Assembly (NCBI GenBank): GCA_964445985.1
Contig: CAYUMU010000043.1
Span: 1 to 54,967 of the forward strand
Reading direction: 5' to 3'
Length of the DNA stretch: 54,967 nucleotides
Origin: CAYUMU01 sp964445985
GTDB taxonomy: Bacteria > Planctomycetota > Planctomycetia > Pirellulales > S012-138
Below, one piece after another: positions 41,817 through 50,032 of the stretch (position 1 is its first letter; each line of letters begins with the position of its first letter). The position numbers and the translations under genes were made by a program. Below the pieces are notes generated by a model. That model made no database searches and had not been told where the DNA came from. It saw only the letters and a program-made list of their open reading frames with translations.

Positions 41817-42896
41817 TTACTCGGGCTGCGGTTGGCCTTCGAGCACGTCGGTGTAGGGCTTGCCAGCTTCGTACCGTTCGAGCTGGAACTGGTAGCGTTT
41901 CATTTGGTCTTCCGACACCGATTCGTCTTTCGCGAGCCCTAGGGCTTTTTTCTGCGCGGCCACGGCCTCTTCGTAGTTGCCGCTACGGGCGAGCGCGGCG
42001 GCCAGAATAGACTGGTAGCGAGCACTGTCGCCGCCCATTTCGAGCGCTCGTTGGGCCGAACGCAGGGCCAGATCGGCGCGGCGGGTGCGGGTATCGGGGC
42101 AGGTTGCCCGCAGCCAGGCGGCGCTGGCGTACGCGCGATGATACTCGGGATCGACGGCCAGGGCGCCGTTGTAATCGCTGAGGGCGGCGTCGTATTGTCC
42201 CGTGTCGGCGTAGGCGTCACCGCGGTTGGTCAGAGCGCCGACGTGGCGATTGTTGATCCGCAGCGCCTGGTTGTAGTCGTTGAACGCCGCCTTGTAATCA
42301 CCTTGCAGATAGAACACAAAGCCACGCGCGTTGTAGGCGCTCGGGTTCTTGTCGTCTAACCGGATCGCCGCGGTGTAATCCACCTTGGCCTTGTCAAGGT
42401 CGTTGGTCACGAAGTACGCCTCGCCACGGTTGAAGCGGGCCTTGGCATGCTCGGGGTTTTCGGCCAGCACCTTGGTGAAGTCGGCGATGGCCTTATCCAG
42501 TTCGCCCTGCGAAGCCAGCACGAAGCCGCGGTTATGCAGATATTTGATTTGCGAGGGATCGTATTCGACGGCGATTTCAAAATCTTTGCCTGCCTCGTCG
42601 GCATTGCCGGCATCGAGCAGTTTTTCGCCGCGGGCGTTGTAGGCCCAGGCGGCCAGGTTCTTGCCGTAAGCCACGAACTTGGGATCGTTGGCCTCTTTGA
42701 GGCCGGCTTCGCACAGCTCAATGACCTTATTGAGCGAAGCTTCGTCGCGGGGGCCTTGGGTGAGTTGATAGGCTTCGCGGAACAGCTCATTGCTCGACTT
42801 GGTTTGCTCCTCGGTCTTGTCTTGAGCCAAGGCCAAGTTGCCGCAAAGCAACGTGGCCGCCGCCAGCAGGAAGGCGCCTGGGGCCATACGATTCAT
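41817..42896 (-). CDS. Exported tetratricopeptide-repeat protein
   Basis: A 359-residue secreted TPR protein. The signal peptide is MNRMAPGAFLLAAATLLCGN with cleavage near ALA-QDK. At least six TPR units follow, for example YNARGEKLLDAGNADEAGKD, YLHNRGFVLASQGELDKAIA, ARFNRGEAYFVTNDLDKAKV, AYNARGFVFYLQGDYKAAFN and ALTNRGDAYADTGQYDAALS, with the family's 34-residue spacing. It is probably a periplasmic protein-protein interaction scaffold. ATG 42896; ATG 42887 is a possible alternative. Convergent with the DUF11 gene and followed by a strong terminator. Confidence 0.88.
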   Translation of the reverse strand: MNRMAPGAFLLAAATLLCGNLALAQDKTEEQTKSSNELFREAYQLTQGPRDEASLNKVIELCEAGLKEANDPKFVAYGKNLAAWAYNARGEKLLDAGNADEAGKDFEIAVEYDPSQIKYLHNRGFVLASQGELDKAIADFTKVLAENPEHAKARFNRGEAYFVTNDLDKAKVDYTAAIRLDDKNPSAYNARGFVFYLQGDYKAAFNDYNQALRINNRHVGALTNRGDAYADTGQYDAALSDYNGALAVDPEYHRAYASAAWLRATCPDTRTRRADLALRSAQRALEMGGDSARYQSILAAALARSGNYEEAVAAQKKALGLAKDESVSEDQMKRYQFQLERYEAGKPYTDVLEGQPQPE

Positions 42897-43156
42897 GGGA
42901 AAACTCCTCGAGGGGGAAAGTGTGGGTGCGTCGCGCGGCGTCAAAATCCAGCCGGACGCCAACCGCCAAACAATGTAAAGGTACGTTAAGTTCCTGAATC
43001 TGGCGCGTGGCCGGGCCAGTGTCAAATCCTATTAAGTGGGTCACATCGGATTGCGATGGCGGGTTGGTCGGGAACCGGAATACCGGGAATCGCGGCAGAA
43101 CTTCGCCGGCCCGCTTTCCGGCCCGCTTGCCGGCAAGGGGAAGACGCAGCCAAACA

Positions 43157-43675
43157 TCAGCGGCGCATTTCGATCAAATGCGATTGCTCTTGTACCCAAA
43201 GTTCCACGCGCTCTTTCCAGGGAAAGCTGGCGGCCATCATGGCAATTGGGGCCGCGGCCATGGCCAACATCCACATCTGGCCCGTCAGCATGAAGAACAC
43301 AATGTTAATCAACGCGGCCCCTTCCAACAGCGCCAGGCCCACGATGTGCTTTATTTGATAGATTGCATACAGGTGCCCGATCCGCCAGGCTTCTTGCTCC
43401 TGGGGCGATCCTTCCGCTTGAGCGGCCAGTTTTTGTCGCGCGGCCTTGGTGATGGCCGAGGGCATCACCAGGGAAGCCAAAATGGCCAGCGCCGAGGCCG
43501 CGGCTCCGATGGCGGTCCACTGCGGATCCAACTGGGGTTCTTCGCCCAAGGCCATGAAGATCGCCAGCACGCCAAAGCTGACCGGCCCTGCCGTGAGGAC
43601 GGCCGTGACCAGTTGCATGGCGCGGAGGCGCGCGGATGGCGAGATTCTTGTTTCTTCTACTTCTTCCACTGGCAT
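43157..43675 (-). CDS. Four-helix membrane protein, unknown function
   Basis: A 172-residue inner-membrane protein that I do not recognise. An acidic N terminus (MPVEEVEETRI) is followed by two transmembrane segments (LVTAVLTAGPVSFGVLAIFM and AAASALAILASLVMPSAI), a charged cytoplasmic loop with helix-like AARQKLAAQAEGSPQEQEAW, two more segments (GLALLEGAALINIVFFMLTG; MWMLAMAAAPIAMMAASF) and a short charged tail. ATG 43675 has GAGG at good spacing; ATG 43696 is an alternative. Neighbours give no hint of function. Confidence 0.65.
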   Translation of the reverse strand: MPVEEVEETRISPSARLRAMQLVTAVLTAGPVSFGVLAIFMALGEEPQLDPQWTAIGAAASALAILASLVMPSAITKAARQKLAAQAEGSPQEQEAWRIGHLYAIYQIKHIVGLALLEGAALINIVFFMLTGQMWMLAMAAAPIAMMAASFPWKERVELWVQEQSHLIEMRR

Positions 43676-43786
43676 GGATGCCTCGCGCCGAACCATGAAC
43701 CACCGACCCAAAACCGGGGGACGGTGAAGCAACTGTAGCTTGCAACCTTCCGCCCCCGCGGAGGAAAAAAACAGTCGCTGCCCCTC

Positions 43787-44566
43787 TTACCAGAGAATTC
43801 GGCCGCCATCGATCACGATGAGCGAACCGGTCATATAGCTGGAAAGGTCGCTGGCCAGGTAGAGTGCCAGGCCGCCGATTTCGTCGGGATCGCCCAGGCG
43901 GCCCATGGGCACGGTGCTTTCGATTTCGATTTTGAGTTCCGGCTTTTGCTGGAACCAGCGTTTGTTGGCATCGGTGAGGAATGTGCCGGGGGCAATGGCA
44001 TTAACGGTTACACCATGCGGCGCCCAATCCGCGGCCACGGCCTTGGTAAACATGGCCAGGGCGGCTTTGCAGGTTTCGTAACCGCGGCCACGCATGTGAG
44101 CGCCAGCGACCAGGCCCGAGATCGAAGCGATATTGATCACGCGGCCATGCTTCCGCGGCAGCATGGCTCCGCCGATCATTTTGGTGCAAATGAAGGCCTG
44201 GGTGAGATTCAGATCGACGATCTGTTGCCATTGGTCGAGCGGCATGTCTTCGGTGGGAAAATTCACCCTGCGGCCGCCGACATTGTTGATGAGAATATCG
44301 ACGGGACCGAAGCGCTCCAGCACCTGCTCGCAAAATGCCGTGGCGGCGTCGGGCGTGCCGATATCGGCCACGATGGTATCGACCTGAGTGGCATAGGGCG
44401 CCAAGTGGGCGCGGGCTTCTTCGAGGTGTTCCTGACTGCGGCCGCCAATGACCAGCGACGCGCCGGCCTCGGCCAGGGCCTGGGCCATTGCCAAACCTAG
44501 CCCTCGGCTGCCGCCAGTGATGACGGCCCGCCGGCCATCGAGACGAAAGCGGTCGATGATACCCAT
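43787..44566 (-). CDS. Short-chain dehydrogenase/reductase
   Basis: A 259-residue NAD(P)-dependent oxidoreductase of the classical SDR family. The cofactor motif TGGSRGLG is near residue 17, NNVG at 94-97, and the catalytic triad is S150-Y163-K167 (YETCK). PGTFLTDANKRWF follows the active site. It resembles gluconate 5-dehydrogenase-type SDRs, but the substrate cannot be assigned. ATG 44566 fits the family start; a 39-residue upstream extension was rejected. Monocistronic. Confidence 0.88.
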   Translation of the reverse strand: MGIIDRFRLDGRRAVITGGSRGLGLAMAQALAEAGASLVIGGRSQEHLEEARAHLAPYATQVDTIVADIGTPDAATAFCEQVLERFGPVDILINNVGGRRVNFPTEDMPLDQWQQIVDLNLTQAFICTKMIGGAMLPRKHGRVINIASISGLVAGAHMRGRGYETCKAALAMFTKAVAADWAPHGVTVNAIAPGTFLTDANKRWFQQKPELKIEIESTVPMGRLGDPDEIGGLALYLASDLSSYMTGSLIVIDGGRILW

Positions 44567-45028
44567 CGCGATGTTGCTCCCTGGCAGGGCCAGTTCGTTG
44601 TTGAATTCAGCTGAGAAGCAGGAGGATTGTGCGTAGCGTAGCACGATGAAATGGGGGGGACAAATGACCTGTCTCAATTCCATGTCTTAATTTCAGGTGC
44701 CTTCCAAGCTGGTGGCCACGAACTCTTTCCGCTCCAAGCTTCCACCTGGCACAGCGCGCGATTAAAAGCGCGCCGACAACTCATGTACCCCCTTAAGCCT
44801 GGAATGGCAATTTCAGCCAGTAGCCGGCGGTTGAGCACGCGGGCAGCGGCGGAGAGCAGGCGGTAGAACCCCTTAACGCTAGCGTTGCTAGCATGATAAA
44901 ACAGATTCTCCGCACCGAAAATTGCTTGGTGATTGAGGAACGATTGCTATACTTTCTCATCACACTTCGATGCAGAAGATCTGCATGACCAATGGATTGA
45001 TTATTTATTTACCAAGGAGGGTAACTGC
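44567..45028. other. Spacer between SDR and alpha-CTD genes
   Basis: 462 bases without a supported gene. GCTAGC occurs twice at 44879-44892. The 3' part holds the candidate promoter of the alpha-CTD gene; nothing else is recognised. Confidence 0.5.
44926..44953 (+). promoter_or_regulatory. Candidate extended -10 promoter of the alpha-CTD gene
   Basis: TGCTATACT (44945-44953) is an extended -10 element, with TTGGTG at 44926-44931 as a weak -35 sixteen bases upstream. The predicted start is near 44960 and the leader about 69 bases. Confidence 0.45.
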
Positions 45029-45319
45029 ATGGCCCGTACACGCATCCCCGTGAATCAAGCGGAAGGCGAAGCCAAGAGCCTGCAAGATCGCTTGGATATG
45101 AGCACCGCCGAAATCGGCCTGACGGTGCGAACCACCAACTGCCTGGAAGAGCGGGGCATCTTTACGGTTCGCGACCTGTTGAACTGCCGTCGCGAAGATC
45201 TGCTTTCGATTTCGAACTTTGGCGAGAAGACCTTGGAAGAGGTCTATAAATCGCTCGAAAGCATCGGCTTCTTTCGCCCTTCGCGCGAGCCGGTTACCAC
45301 GCCTGCGTTCCCCCGCTAG
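45029..45319 (+). CDS. Free-standing RNA polymerase alpha C-terminal-domain protein
   Basis: A 96-residue protein that is essentially one alpha-CTD fold. SLQDRLDMSTAEIGLTVRTT, NCLEERGIFTVRDLLNC and REDLLSISNFGEKTLEEVYKSL correspond to the helices and helix-hairpin-helix of the RpoA C-terminal domain, which contacts UP-element DNA and activators. There is no alpha N-terminal domain, so it cannot assemble into polymerase as a normal subunit. ATG 45029 is fixed by AAGGAGG (45014-45020). It may bind DNA or activators on its own. No rpoA or ribosomal genes are nearby, so it is not an rpoA fragment in the usual operon. Confidence 0.8.
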   Translation: MARTRIPVNQAEGEAKSLQDRLDMSTAEIGLTVRTTNCLEERGIFTVRDLLNCRREDLLSISNFGEKTLEEVYKSLESIGFFRPSREPVTTPAFPR

Positions 45320-45465
45320 TCGCTGGGCGACAGGTTGCGGCGCAATGGCTTGATGAGCAAACGGCGAATGCATCCATCGATTGCGCCCGTAAGGGGCGCG
45401 GTGGATGCTCGCCGCTCGCTTGCGAGCCGCGCCGGAGAATTTATGCCGCGCCCGCCATTCACGGA

Positions 45466-45518
45466 CTGGATTCCCGCCCCCGTCTTCACGGGGGGCAGGC
45501 TCCGCGCGGGAACCACGG
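45466..45518. repeat. REP-like palindrome, copy H (long form)
   Basis: CTGGATTCCCGCC, internal CCCGTCTTCACGGGGGG, GCAGGCTCC and GCGCGGGAACCACGG. It lies in the 229-base spacer before the glycosyltransferase gene. Confidence 0.85.
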
Positions 45519-45548
45519 GTTTGATCCTTTGCTGGGGGGTCGTTTTCC

Positions 45549-46730
45549 ATGCGCCTCACGCTAGTACACGACTGGCTAACCGGCATGCGCGGCGGCGAAA
45601 AATGTCTGGAGGTCGTTTGTCGAAGATTTCCCGATGCGCCGCTGTACACGCTGCTGCATCGGGCCGGATCCACTTGCCCCGCGATCGAGCGGATGCCAAT
45701 CCGGACCAGCGCGCTGCAACGGTTGCCGGGCGTGGCGCGGTACTACCGCTACTTGCTGCCGGCCATGCCGCGCGTGATCGATGGCCTTCGCTTGCCGATC
45801 GGCACCGATGTGGTGTTGAGTTTTAGCCATGCCGTGGCGGGTCGCGCCGCGCCGCCGCCGGGGGTGCCGCATGTGTGTTACTGCTTTACGCCCATGCGCT
45901 ACGCCTGGCACATGAGAGCGGCCTATTTCGGCCAGGCCACGAGTCGCTGGGCGCGACCACGACCGTTGTCGGCGCTGCGGAATTATTTGCTGGACGGCAT
46001 TCGCGACTGGGATCGGCAAGCGAGCCAACGCGTGTCCCATTTTGTGGCGATCAGCCAAACCGTGGCCGACCGAATTGGCGAATGCTATGGGCGCGACAGC
46101 ACCATTATCTATCCACCGGTCGACACTCACTTCTACGAACCGGCCGCGGTGAAGCGCGACGACTATTACCTGGTGGTGTCTGCCCTGGCGCCTTACAAGC
46201 GGATCGACCTGGCGATTGAAGCCTGTCGGCAAAGAAATCGCCGGTTGGTGGTGATCGGCACCGGTCCTGAGTATCGCAAGTTGAAAAGCCTGGCCCAGGG
46301 AGCCAAGGTGACCTTCTTAGGTTGGCAATCCAACGAGGTCATTCGGCACCACCTGCAACGCTGCAGGGCTCTGCTGTTCCCGGGATGCGAGGACTTTGGG
46401 ATTGTGCCGCTGGAGGCGCAAGCCTGCGGTACGCCGGTGCTGGCGTTGCAAGCTGGCGGGGCTACCGAAACGGTGCTAGCCGCGACCGAGAAACAACCGG
46501 GGGCCGGCCGCTTCTTCGCCGAGGCTACGTCATCGTCGTTAGCTGACGCCATGGGTTGGCTCGAACAACACACCGAGCAATTCTGCCCTGCACGCGCGCG
46601 GCGACAAGCGGAACGATTCGCCACGGCGCGGTATGAACGGGAACTGCTGAACTTTCTGGCCGGCGTGGCAGGCAGTCCGGTGAAACCCGATGTTGGCCAG
46701 GCGGGTTTAGCTCCGCGGCGGGCTGGCTAG
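45549..46730 (+). CDS. Family 4 glycosyltransferase
   Basis: A 393-residue GT-B glycosyltransferase. The N-terminal acceptor domain opens MRLTLVHDWLTGMRGGEKCL with the glycine-rich loop, and HVCYCFTPMRYAWHM is common in mannosyl/rhamnosyltransferases of the WbaZ type. The nucleotide-sugar site has the E-x7-E pattern in CEDFGIVPLEAQACGTPVLA. It probably adds a sugar in surface polysaccharide or glycolipid synthesis at the inner face of the membrane. ATG 45549. No other polysaccharide genes are adjacent, so the pathway is not clear. Confidence 0.88.
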   Translation: MRLTLVHDWLTGMRGGEKCLEVVCRRFPDAPLYTLLHRAGSTCPAIERMPIRTSALQRLPGVARYYRYLLPAMPRVIDGLRLPIGTDVVLSFSHAVAGRAAPPPGVPHVCYCFTPMRYAWHMRAAYFGQATSRWARPRPLSALRNYLLDGIRDWDRQASQRVSHFVAISQTVADRIGECYGRDSTIIYPPVDTHFYEPAAVKRDDYYLVVSALAPYKRIDLAIEACRQRNRRLVVIGTGPEYRKLKSLAQGAKVTFLGWQSNEVIRHHLQRCRALLFPGCEDFGIVPLEAQACGTPVLALQAGGATETVLAATEKQPGAGRFFAEATSSSLADAMGWLEQHTEQFCPARARRQAERFATARYERELLNFLAGVAGSPVKPDVGQAGLAPRRAG

Positions 46731-46880
46731 CTGGCGTCGAAGAATAAGGCCGCGGCGCTGGAGTGTGCGTTACTCGCAAGATCGCCGAGGTTGCTTAAGC
46801 AATGCCCCAGAGTAGGTGCGGCGGCGAACGATCGGCGGCGCGGGTGGTACGCAGAGGGCTGCGCACCCTACGCGATTGGA

Positions 46881-47531
46881 TCAGCCGCGCGACTTCTTGG
46901 GGATTTCAAACAGCGACTGGCTTTTGACGATGGCGTAATCGTCGGGAAAGGTGTGAAAGGCTTGCACCAGCAGGCTGCTGTTGCGGGTTTCCACATTGAT
47001 ATAGCTGAGGGCGCCCAGGGCCATGCGGCCGCTGGAGGCAAAACTATGGAACATGCCTTGCCGCTGGCTATCCACGCGCAGTTCTTGCTGGAAGGTCCAG
47101 AAGACTTCGGGGTCGACCGGCTCGAGCTGGAAGCTCACCTGGTACAAGGCGCCGCCGCGGCAATCCACGCGATCATTGCGTTCGCCCTTCAGCCGGTACG
47201 ATAGTAACCGGCGTTTCTGGGGCAACGGATGGTGCGACGCGGTCGCGACTTCGGTCAGGGTAATGCCCTGGTATCGCCAGGTGACCATGTGCCCCGCGCT
47301 GGTGATATCGATGCGAGCTTGATACTCGCCTCGCTCCACGGTGCGCGAAGAGTAGGTTTCGAACAGTTCCGGATGCAGTGGTCGGCCGTAGAGCTGAAAG
47401 ACCAGCTCTGCAACTTTCGGACGAACGGACAACACGGCGACAAAGCCCTCAACGCGTGAAACGGGCAACGCGTGCGAAGCCCGATGTGCCTCTTCCAACC
47501 AATGCAGGTGATTGCTCACCACAGGCGGCAT
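46881..47531 (-). CDS. DUF2617-like protein
   Basis: A 216-residue protein of unknown function that I place, with moderate confidence, in the DUF2617 group. Visible features are FVAVLSVRPKVAELVFQLYG, HPELFETYSSRTVERGEYQA, an ITSAGHMVTWRYQGITLTEV strand pair and a C-terminal SLFEIPKKSRG. It is mixed alpha/beta, soluble, with no signal peptide or membrane segment. ATG 47531 was preferred to a TTG nine codons upstream. The 149-base spacer to the glycosyltransferase shows no element. Confidence 0.6.
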   Translation of the reverse strand: MPPVVSNHLHWLEEAHRASHALPVSRVEGFVAVLSVRPKVAELVFQLYGRPLHPELFETYSSRTVERGEYQARIDITSAGHMVTWRYQGITLTEVATASHHPLPQKRRLLSYRLKGERNDRVDCRGGALYQVSFQLEPVDPEVFWTFQQELRVDSQRQGMFHSFASSGRMALGALSYINVETRNSSLLVQAFHTFPDDYAIVKSQSLFEIPKKSRG

Positions 47532-47765
47532 TATAGAAGGCAACAATGGGTTCAACAAAGAGGGATTCTTTCAAGGTCGAGCAACTACTCAACTTCGTCT
47601 TGACAACAACGAAGCCACCTGAGCAACAACCGGCGGGCGACGCGCCCACGCGAAGTGATGCGGTGAAGACTCGCGCGCGTGAAAACACGCGCTGGCCGCA
47701 CAATCGGGCCACCCGTCGCTGGCACGACGAACCGCCGCACTTGCCGGATGCCACAACAACTTTGG

Positions 47766-48566
47766 TTACACGAACACCACCAGCACGTCGTACAGCGCAT
47801 GGGTGCCGGCCGCGATGCCGAAGCCGCGAAACAAGAAGATCATGGCGAAGCACAAGCCGGCCGCGGCGCGAAAGCCAAAGCAGTACCAACTGAAGGCTTC
47901 GCCGTGAGGTCCAAAGTGATGCGCGCCCGAGAACAAGCAACTCGCGGCGACGACCGCCACCGCCAGACTCCAACCCTTGCTCATGCCCAGGCCCCAGCCG
48001 GCTGCCCACAGCAGCGGCAGGCAGAGCAGTCGGAATAGCGTCTCTTCATAAATGCCTGCCCCGAGGTAGGCCACCACGAGACTGCCGGCGGTGGGCTCGC
48101 CCGTTTGCAATCGCACCACGCCGCGAGCTTCGCCGGTGATGGATTGCACCACCGCCCCTTGGGCTTCGGCCACCACCACCAAGGCCGCCGCGAGCGCCAG
48201 GCACTCCACCCACATGCTGCACAAGATGCCGGGGGACCAACGCCACGAGCCGCGCATCAGAAAGTGCCAGGCCAGCAGGGCCAGGCCGGTGATCCAGGGC
48301 AGCAAATACACCTGGCTCACGCCCACGCTCTGCAAACAATCGCGCAGCCAAATGTCGGCGCCGTTGCGACTGCCGGGCTGGGCCCAATACAACACGCCGA
48401 GCTCGTACAGCAGCAGTGGCGGCGCAATGAAGATCAAGCTGGAGAGCGGCTGCCGCGACTGCTCCAGGTATCGCGGCAATTCTTGAGCAACCGGTTTTAG
48501 CGGTTGGGTAGCGGCAGCTGGCGTTTTCGCCAATTTGGGTGGGACGCGTCTTGCGGTTCTGGCCAT
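47766..48566 (-). CDS. CPBP-family intramembrane protease
   Basis: A 266-residue multi-pass membrane protein of the CPBP/Abi (CaaX protease and bacteriocin-processing) family. The three signature motifs are present: EETLFR (EExxxR) in GIYEETLFRLLCLP, GAHHFG in SCLFSGAHHFGPHG, and the final histidine in AAGTHALYDVLVV. About seven transmembrane helices are likely. An N-terminal basic stretch (residues 1-35) precedes the first helix. ATG 48566. Such proteins are site-2-protease-like metalloproteases; the substrate is unknown. The 206 bases after it (47559-47765) hold no recognised element. Confidence 0.88.
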   Translation of the reverse strand: MARTARRVPPKLAKTPAAATQPLKPVAQELPRYLEQSRQPLSSLIFIAPPLLLYELGVLYWAQPGSRNGADIWLRDCLQSVGVSQVYLLPWITGLALLAWHFLMRGSWRWSPGILCSMWVECLALAAALVVVAEAQGAVVQSITGEARGVVRLQTGEPTAGSLVVAYLGAGIYEETLFRLLCLPLLWAAGWGLGMSKGWSLAVAVVAASCLFSGAHHFGPHGEAFSWYCFGFRAAAGLCFAMIFLFRGFGIAAGTHALYDVLVVFV

Positions 48567-48827
48567 GGTTTCCGTTCCTGCCGCGGCTGCCGAGTTTCGA
48601 GCGAGCGATGGGGCGCAATCATTGCGCCCCTGACTACTGATTTCGGAATGCGCGGCAGGCAGCGTTCAGCGTGAACCACGCAACGCGCCCCGAGGGCAGG
48701 CGCGGCGGTTCGTTTGTAGCGGTCGAAGGGAACAGCTTTGAAAGCCGCGTTCCAGGCATTCCGAAAACTATAACGCGCATAACCATTGGATGGTGCGAGC
48801 GTAGCGCGGAGTATCGATCCGCGCGTG

Positions 48828-48913
48828 CCTGCTTACGCCACGGGCGTAAGCAGGGCACACGGGAATGGCACGCTCACGGGGCACGCTCGCAGGGCACACT
48901 CGCAGGGCACACG
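48828..48913. repeat. GCTTACGCC hairpin, copy 2, plus GGCACRCTCGCAG direct repeats
   Basis: A perfect 12-bp stem CCTGCTTACGCC/GGCGTAAGCAGG with loop ACG (48828-48854). Compared with copy 1 the second stem pair is C-G instead of A-T, changed on both arms. Several imperfect copies of GGCACGCTCGCAG follow to 48913, just after the 3' end of the nucleoside phosphorylase gene. Confidence 0.8.
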
Positions 48914-48918
48914 GACGC

Positions 48919-49875
48919 TTACAGCCGGGCCAAGGCCGCGGCGAGTGCCGGTTGTACCAAGGAGGGTGATGGCGACTCCAGGCAGCCGGCTTTTGACCAC
49001 TCTTGGAGCAGGTTGAGCAGCAGTCGCCGCAATTGCGGTTCGGCCCGGCCTGCCGTATCGACGATTTCCTTGATGTGAACCGGGTCCAATTCGTCGGGCA
49101 GGCACACATTGGTGACCACGGCAAAGCCCAGCACGCGCATCCCACAATGTCGGGCGACGATGGTTTCCGGCGGCATCGACATGCCAACCACGTCGGCCCC
49201 AATCCGCCGCAGAAACCGATACTCGCCGCGGGTTTCCAGATTCGGTCCGCGCAGGGCGACGAGCACGCCGCGGTGCAGCCGAATTTGCTCGCGGCGGGCC
49301 AGCGACCAGGCTGCTTCTGCCAGGGTGCGATCGTAGGCCTCGCTCATATCGGGGAACCGCGGCCCCAGACGGTCGTCGTTGATTCCGATGAGCGGATTAT
49401 CGCCCATCAGGTTGATGTGATCATCGACCAGCATCAGGTCCCCGCCGGCGTATTGCGGATTCAGCCCTCCGACGGCGCTCGAAAGCACGAGGACTTGGGC
49501 TCCCAACTCGCGGAGCACGCGCACGGCCAGGGTGGTTTGCCAGAGAGGGTAGCCTTCGTAGCCGTGCATTCTTCCCTGCATGGCGGCGACCGGCACGCCG
49601 GCCAGGGTGCCACACACAAACTGCCCTACGTGGCTTTCGGCCGTGGAAACCGGCAGGTAGGGCACGTCTTCGTACCGCACCGTGGCTTCCACCTCGATTT
49701 GGTTGGCCAGGGAGCCGAGCCCGGTTCCCAGCACGATGGCCACCTTGGGCCGGCACGACCAGCGGCTACGCACGGCGGCCACTGCCGCTTGCAACTGCTC
49801 GTAAGGGGGCACGACGGCCTGAGGTGCAAAGCCATTGCGCGAAACACCGTCGATGCGGGAACCATCGTGCTGCAT
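48919..49875 (-). CDS. punA: Purine nucleoside phosphorylase
   Basis: A 318-residue trimeric-type purine nucleoside phosphorylase that splits inosine/guanosine with phosphate. VLGTGLGSLANQIE (phosphate loop), GRMHGYEGYP, SSAVGGLNPQYAGGDLMLVDDHINLMGDNPL and GPNLETRGEYRFLRRIGADVVGMSMPPE are family blocks with the purine-site glutamate. It is about 40 residues longer than usual, at both ends. ATG 49875; a longer upstream extension has no family similarity. It follows the oligoendopeptidase gene by 157 bases on the same strand. Confidence 0.93.
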   Translation of the reverse strand: MQHDGSRIDGVSRNGFAPQAVVPPYEQLQAAVAAVRSRWSCRPKVAIVLGTGLGSLANQIEVEATVRYEDVPYLPVSTAESHVGQFVCGTLAGVPVAAMQGRMHGYEGYPLWQTTLAVRVLRELGAQVLVLSSAVGGLNPQYAGGDLMLVDDHINLMGDNPLIGINDDRLGPRFPDMSEAYDRTLAEAAWSLARREQIRLHRGVLVALRGPNLETRGEYRFLRRIGADVVGMSMPPETIVARHCGMRVLGFAVVTNVCLPDELDPVHIKEIVDTAGRAEPQLRRLLLNLLQEWSKAGCLESPSPSLVQPALAAALARL

Positions 49876-50032
49876 GCGAGAACCAGCCAACGAGATCAAG
49901 ATGAGAGCGGGCCACCACCGACTTGGGAATGTACTCCAAGGGGGGCGACGAAGAAAACGGATTGCCAGAAACCCCGCCGACGGCGGCCTGGCCAGCCTGG
50001 AAGACGCTTCGCGTGGCGGGCGGTTGCCGCGG

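Noticed and set aside
43735..43775. CCTTCCGC/GCGGAGG hairpin followed by seven A
   Set aside because: Read on the strand of the adjacent SDR gene the T run comes before the hairpin, so it is not an intrinsic terminator for that gene.
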